64,000 bases of DNA from Neolewinella antarctica (GTDB lineage Bacteria; Bacteroidota; Bacteroidia; Chitinophagales; Saprospiraceae). The first letter of the stretch is position 1. Every line of letters starts with the position of its first letter. The notes under the pieces are model-generated. The model was not told the origin of the DNA. It saw only the letters and a list, made by a program, of their open reading frames with translations, and ran no database searches. This document shows, piece by piece, positions 60,571-64,000 of this stretch. The position numbers were made by a program, and so were the translations under genes. The stretch spans positions 186,001 to 250,000 of the forward strand of contig NZ_JAATJH010000002.1 of assembly GCF_011927835.1 (NCBI RefSeq), in the 5' to 3' direction.

Positions 60571-63123
60571 CTAGCGCCGCAGCATCCGGGCAACTTCCTC
60601 ATTACCGGCAGCCACCGCAACGTCCAGCGCCGTCTTGCCATCCGAATTCTTAATCGAAACATCCGCCCCAGAATCAAGTAACAACTTGACGGCAATCGCG
60701 TAACCCCGCTCGGCGGTGTCCATCAGCGGCGTCCAGTTCTTGATGATGTGGACGTCGAACTGACTTGGTTTCAAATCCGTCAAGAAAGTGATCTTTGATA
60801 GGTCGACTTTCTTGGTATTGATTCGGAAAGTGACACGGTCGCCACCCTCGTTTAGGTCCATGCCGGCTTTGATTTCGGCTATCAAGGGGTCGGCGCTGCT
60901 GCTGCGTACGGACCGTAAGACTTCCGGCGCGCTGGCGTAGTAATTAATGACTTGGTCTTTACCGTCGCGGAAAGGGTAGACCATACTGGTGATGTTCTGG
61001 TCCGCAAGAATGTTAGCGGTCTTGGCCATGCCCGCCCAAGACGGCCATTCGTCGGTGGACTGGTCAGAGGGGTAACCCTCATAGCTTTCGTAACCTCGGT
61101 AAGCCTTGGTACGGGAGTTGCTACTACCGTCCGCTTCACATTCACAGTTTTCCTCCATCGTTTCCGTGCTGGCCCCAGCGTTAAGGAGTTGCTCGGCCAC
61201 GTCCGTATGGTCGTGGGAGACGGCCAGTTCGAGGGCGGATTTATTGTGGTGGTCCCGCAGGTTGATGTCTGCCCCGGCTTTGAGGAGCAGCGCCACGATT
61301 TCGAAGTTTCCCTTGTGGGCGGCGATGCCGAGGACGGGGTGGCCCTCCAGCAGTTGGTCGGGGTCGGCGCCCGCTTTGAGCAGGCGGGCAACGTCGGCGG
61401 CATTCTCCGCTTTGACGGCGGCGGCAAGGTCGTTGCTACTTACGTTCGCGCCGGCTTTACGCAGGATGTCGAGGCAAGTGGTGCAGTTTCGTTTGGCGGC
61501 TTCCCGGGCGGCCGTCCATCCGCCGGGGCTGGCGAAATCGGCTCGTGCGCCGCCTTTCAGCAGCAAGCTCATGCCCTTGGTGTAGCGGTCGCTGGTCGCC
61601 TTCATGAGGGGCGTCCAGCCGTTGGGGCCGGTCAGATCGGGGTTTGCGCCATTGCTCAGTAACAGTTCGATTATCTGGGTTCTTCTGCCGTTTACTGCCG
61701 TAAAGAGTGGTGAGTTCAGGTCTTTCGTCCGGGCGTTCACGTCGACACCCCGTTCGATGAATAATTTTACGGATTTGCTACGGCCTTCGCGGATGGCGAG
61801 GAGTAAGAGGTCTAATTCGGAGTCGTTAACCGTGCGTTCTGTTCCAATTGTGGGCGCGGTCGCCGGTGCTGGGTTGATTGGGTTAGGAGCCATAGCCAAG
61901 TTGGTAGGTAGCTCTGCGGCAATTTCGCTCAACTTATCGGTCGGTACCATACTGGCCGGAAGGGTTGGGGGCGTAACTTGTTTCTCGGTTTGTACCGCTT
62001 GAGCTGCGGATACCTGATTATTCATTCGGTCGATCCCCTCTAGTTGTGCCGGAAATAACGCCAGGTAACCGGCCACGCAAAGAATCAAACCGGTCATGAT
62101 TCCTTCGTTGAATGTTGCTCCGGTAAAAGCGCCGCCGACCAACCGGTGAATGCGGGTTGCGAGGGTAGAGGAATTCCCCCCGCCGGCCGCCATGGCGAGG
62201 TTTGGGGCGACGAGCTGGCGCGCCTGTAACTCCACCAACGTTTTAGCGTAACCAACGCGTTTCCCGGTCGCGGCCACGGCGAGGTCGTCGCAGCAGTGCT
62301 CCCGTTCTTCCCCGATGCGGGCGTTCATCCACCAAACGCCGGGGTGGAAGAAGAATAGGGTGTTGATCAGGCTCTGGACGATGCCGACTACGTAGTCGTG
62401 GCGGCGCACGTGAGCGAGTTCGTGGGCGAGGATGGATACGATTTCCCTTTGGCGTAGCTCGGCCAGTAGCTCCGGTGGGAACAGAATGGCCGGTTTCAGC
62501 CAACCTACGGTGAGGGGCGAGTTGACCCGTTGCGAGATTAGGTAGCGGACGTGCCGCTTCACGCCGATCTTCTCTTCGAGTTCTTGAATGGTGGCCGCCC
62601 ATTCCGCCGGGAAGCGACTGACGCCGTAGTGCCTTAGCCGTTGCACGTAAGCTAATTGCCCCAGGAAACGGAGTTGCATGATCAGCACGCCCAGTAGCCA
62701 GAGGGTAACGATAACGGGTAGGTGGGTGTCGAAGTAGGCCCGCATTTGTTGGCCAATTCCGGTACTCGTCGCTTCAGTCTGGACCTGGTCGGTTCGGAAC
62801 TCGTAGGAGCCTGGCGTCGGCACTGCCGTTCCATTAATCTCTGCACCTGCGGCCTCGCCCACATCTGGTGCACCTTTCAGGGAAACTATTGTTGGACTGG
62901 TGCTAGCCGTATTATAGAGCTGGCTAAAAGTAACGCCCGCCGACACCAAAAAAGCCGTCAGCAAACCAATCGAAACCAAGTAGCGGGACCGGGGTGAAAA
63001 CCGGCGCAACAACACCAATAACAAGCCGAGTAAAAGCGCGAACGCGGCACCCTGCCAGAGGGCGTGGATCAGCGTCCAGCCGAGCGCGTGGGTGAGTTGG
63101 GGTGGGAAAATTTGCTCAATCAT
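60571..63123 (-). CDS. BlaR1/MecR1-type M56 metalloprotease with C-terminal ankyrin repeats
   Basis: An 850-residue membrane protease. The N-terminal ~360 residues are the M56 module: helices at about 10-65 and 130-150, zinc motif ILAHELAHVRRHDYVVG (HExxH), the EREHCCDDLAV third-ligand region and a last helix near 345 (GLILCVAGYLALFPAQL). BlaR1 relatives sense a signal, self-activate and cleave the BlaI repressor. The usual beta-lactam-binding domain is absent. After a linker, about six ankyrin repeats span 440-650 (LFTAVNGRRTQIIELLLSNGA, LGIAAHKGNFEIVALLLKAGA), then a ~130-residue insert and two more near the end. Overlaps blaI by 8 bp. By BlaR1 topology the ankyrins would be periplasmic. 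Confidence 0.88.
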   Translation of the reverse strand: MIEQIFPPQLTHALGWTLIHALWQGAAFALLLGLLLVLLRRFSPRSRYLVSIGLLTAFLVSAGVTFSQLYNTASTSPTIVSLKGAPDVGEAAGAEINGTAVPTPGSYEFRTDQVQTEATSTGIGQQMRAYFDTHLPVIVTLWLLGVLIMQLRFLGQLAYVQRLRHYGVSRFPAEWAATIQELEEKIGVKRHVRYLISQRVNSPLTVGWLKPAILFPPELLAELRQREIVSILAHELAHVRRHDYVVGIVQSLINTLFFFHPGVWWMNARIGEEREHCCDDLAVAATGKRVGYAKTLVELQARQLVAPNLAMAAGGGNSSTLATRIHRLVGGAFTGATFNEGIMTGLILCVAGYLALFPAQLEGIDRMNNQVSAAQAVQTEKQVTPPTLPASMVPTDKLSEIAAELPTNLAMAPNPINPAPATAPTIGTERTVNDSELDLLLLAIREGRSKSVKLFIERGVDVNARTKDLNSPLFTAVNGRRTQIIELLLSNGANPDLTGPNGWTPLMKATSDRYTKGMSLLLKGGARADFASPGGWTAAREAAKRNCTTCLDILRKAGANVSSNDLAAAVKAENAADVARLLKAGADPDQLLEGHPVLGIAAHKGNFEIVALLLKAGADINLRDHHNKSALELAVSHDHTDVAEQLLNAGASTETMEENCECEADGSSNSRTKAYRGYESYEGYPSDQSTDEWPSWAGMAKTANILADQNITSMVYPFRDGKDQVINYYASAPEVLRSVRSSSADPLIAEIKAGMDLNEGGDRVTFRINTKKVDLSKITFLTDLKPSQFDVHIIKNWTPLMDTAERGYAIAVKLLLDSGADVSIKNSDGKTALDVAVAAGNEEVARMLRR

Positions 63124-63508
63124 CGTCCTCGGTGTCTAATTGGTTAAGAAAAGTGCGGAGCTCCGCGATCTCCTGCTTGCTGGCCCGGCCGTTGCCGAGC
63201 GCCCGCATGACGAGGCCCTTGGTGGAGCCGCCGAACGTGCGGTCGAGAAAGCCGTCGAGTAGGTTTTCCTGAATGGCGTGTTTCTCGACGGCCGCGGTAT
63301 AAACGTGCTTGCGGCCCGCGCTTTCCCGCGTCAGCAAACCCCGGTCGAAGGCGATTTGCATCGTCTTCAGCACGGTAGTGTAGACAACGGGCTTGTCGCC
63401 GTCGAGCGCCTCGTGAATCTCCCGGACACTCAGCGGGCCGCGCGCCCAGAGTTGTTGAAGGATGACGAGCTCGGCGGCGGTGGGTTGAAAATTGGGCGGT
63501 GATGCCAT
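63116..63508 (-). CDS. BlaI/MecI/CopY-family transcriptional repressor
   Basis: A 130-residue winged-helix repressor. The DNA-binding domain has PTAAELVILQQLWARGPLSVREIHEAL and PVVYTTVLKTMQIAFDRGLLTRE; the C-terminal part (FLDRTFGGSTKGLVMRALGN) forms the dimer. In BlaR1 systems the membrane protease cleaves this repressor to switch genes on. The next gene is the M56 protease, overlapping by 8 bp. Three matching TACGRA-N4-TTCGTA sites precede the start, so autoregulation is strongly implied. Confidence 0.94.
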   Translation of the reverse strand: MASPPNFQPTAAELVILQQLWARGPLSVREIHEALDGDKPVVYTTVLKTMQIAFDRGLLTRESAGRKHVYTAAVEKHAIQENLLDGFLDRTFGGSTKGLVMRALGNGRASKQEIAELRTFLNQLDTEDDD

Positions 63509-63512
63509 CTGG

Positions 63513-63528
63513 TACGAATTGATTCGTA
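63513..63528. promoter_or_regulatory. BlaI-type operator 1, TACGAATTGATTCGTA
   Basis: Perfect 6-bp dyad (TACGAA/TTCGTA) around TTGA, 5 bp upstream of the blaI start codon. Shares the pattern with the next two sites. Confidence 0.8.
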
Positions 63529-63535
63529 GTAAAAG

Positions 63536-63551
63536 TACGGAACGTTTCGTA
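63536..63551. promoter_or_regulatory. BlaI-type operator 2, TACGGAACGTTTCGTA
   Basis: Matches operator 1 with one base change in the left half and begins 23 bp after it. Confidence 0.7.
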
Positions 63552-63566
63552 GTTGCGCAAGTGATC

Positions 63567-63582
63567 TACGAAGTATTTCGTA
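63567..63582. promoter_or_regulatory. BlaI-type operator 3, TACGAAGTATTTCGTA
   Basis: Perfect TACGAA/TTCGTA dyad around GTAT, beginning 31 bp (about three helical turns) after operator 2. Confidence 0.8.
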
Positions 63583-63837
63583 ATTGGTGTTTGTTTATGT
63601 GTTTGATAAATACATTATTAAACTACTGCATCCCAAGTGAATGGCAATTTCCTGTACCTTAAGTACTTGATAAATTTATTATCACTTCTTTCTTGCTCCG
63701 ACGGCTATCATGTCCCCCCTCTACCTTCGGACGCGTCGACCCCGTCGTAAGCCCGGGGGAGAGGGTTACAAAATACACGTTTAACATTGGTCAAGTACCT
63801 TGGCTCAACCCCTACCATCATCAACTACTGACGCCGC

Positions 63838-64000
63838 ATGCCACACCAATCCGTCCTAATTTACTGCCTACTACTGAGCGTATTCGCCGCGTGCGGCAAC
63901 CCAACCGGCGTCAATGCACCACCGACCGCAACGGTAGCGGCCAATCAGGAAGCCACCAAAGCCGCCATCCTCAAAGTACTCAACGACGAAACCATCGCCG
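63838..64000 (+). CDS. Putative lipoprotein, N-terminal part only (cut by the window end)
   Basis: ATG 63838 opens a frame that stays open to the window end (54 codons). The N-terminus is a lipoprotein signal: VLIYCLLLSVFAAC, with Cys at 19, followed by a flexible Ala/Thr/Pro-rich linker. The start of a helix (KAAILKVLNDETIA) follows; this resembles the opening of SnoaL/DUF4440-like domains, but too little is visible to decide. Divergent from blaI, so the operators could serve it too. Confidence 0.6.
   Translation, partial: MPHQSVLIYCLLLSVFAACGNPTGVNAPPTATVAANQEATKAAILKVLNDETIA

Larger units (their letters stand above)
63509..63837. other. 329-bp divergent regulatory region between blaI and the lipoprotein gene
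   Basis: Contains three BlaI-type operators near blaI, then an AT-rich stretch (63590-63690) with related TTGATAAATACATTATTA and TTGATAAATTTATTATCA segments that could hold the lipoprotein promoter or another binding site. No ORF is seen. Confidence 0.6.

Overview
The window comes from a Bacteroidota chromosome, most likely a moderately GC-rich Saprospiria (Lewinella-like) lineage. The evidence is type IX secretion cargo with both sorting-domain types, a PorP/SprF partner, an ExbB-X-ExbD-ExbD cluster, TAnnTTTG-like -7 promoter elements, a DUF4783 protein, an OMP_b-brl_3-type TonB receptor and a class I HMG-CoA reductase. The genus is inferred. There are no rRNAs, prophages, CRISPR arrays or transposase genes; the only tRNA found is tRNA-Ser(GGA). 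About 46 protein genes are supported.

Layout. 1-9.4 kb: ferrochelatase, a GxxExxY gene between inverted repeats, mfd, then a minus-strand block (peroxiredoxin, clpS, aat, alpha/beta hydrolase, MarR regulator, bioD). Aat makes N-degrons and ClpS reads them, so an N-end-rule pair sits together. 9.5-15.5 kb: a 1590-residue PKD/SprB-repeat surface protein with a type B sorting domain, overlapping its PorP/SprF partner. 15.6-23.3 kb: ruvX, def, rnhA, tatD, tRNA-Ser, the ExbB/ExbD energiser cluster, a spore-photoproduct-lyase-family radical SAM protein and a small cold-shock-like protein. 23.3-30 kb: two tandem paralogous T9SS-secreted proteins. 30-34.5 kb: uvrA, a cloverleaf-like palindromic element, and HMG-CoA reductase. 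34.9-43.9 kb: an unusual transporter set (substrate-binding protein fused to OmpA, permease, ATPase), then three tightly coupled genes (ATP-grasp, GshB-like ATP-grasp, AstE-like deacylase), a metallophosphoesterase and a glycosyltransferase. 44-54.8 kb: galM, a short methylmalonyl-CoA mutase subunit, gpmI, DUF4783, a GT9 glycosyltransferase, an SdiA-regulated-like protein, pdeM, ppa and modABC. 54.8-64 kb: pncB, an NrtR-like Nudix regulator, purE, a TonB-dependent receptor, and a BlaI/BlaR1-type pair whose protease carries ankyrin repeats and whose promoter region holds three matching operators. A lipoprotein gene runs off the end.

The most unusual aspect is the density and variety of short repeats. 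(1) A palindromic element with core GTCCCGACTGAGTGCGGGAC plus a GC-rich tail lies in frame inside bioD (three 33-bp units), rnhA and pncB, and is read as a different peptide each time. (2) A shorter family, TGCACCCGCGACCGCGCC, shares the element's tail, lies in many gene junctions and reaches into the ends of uvrA and modC. (3) Heptamer arrays (CCCAGAC, AGACCAA, CCGCCTA, CTTTGCT) fill junctions, several as inverted pairs. (4) CCACAAAGGACAC...GTGTCCTTTGTGG inverted repeats recur, one inside the 5' end of the porP-like gene. (5) A nested palindrome lies between uvrA and the HMG-CoA reductase gene. The in-frame protein-invading palindrome is the best candidate here for an undescribed system; the OmpA-SBP transporter with the ATP-grasp/deacylase cluster is the best candidate for an undescribed pathway.
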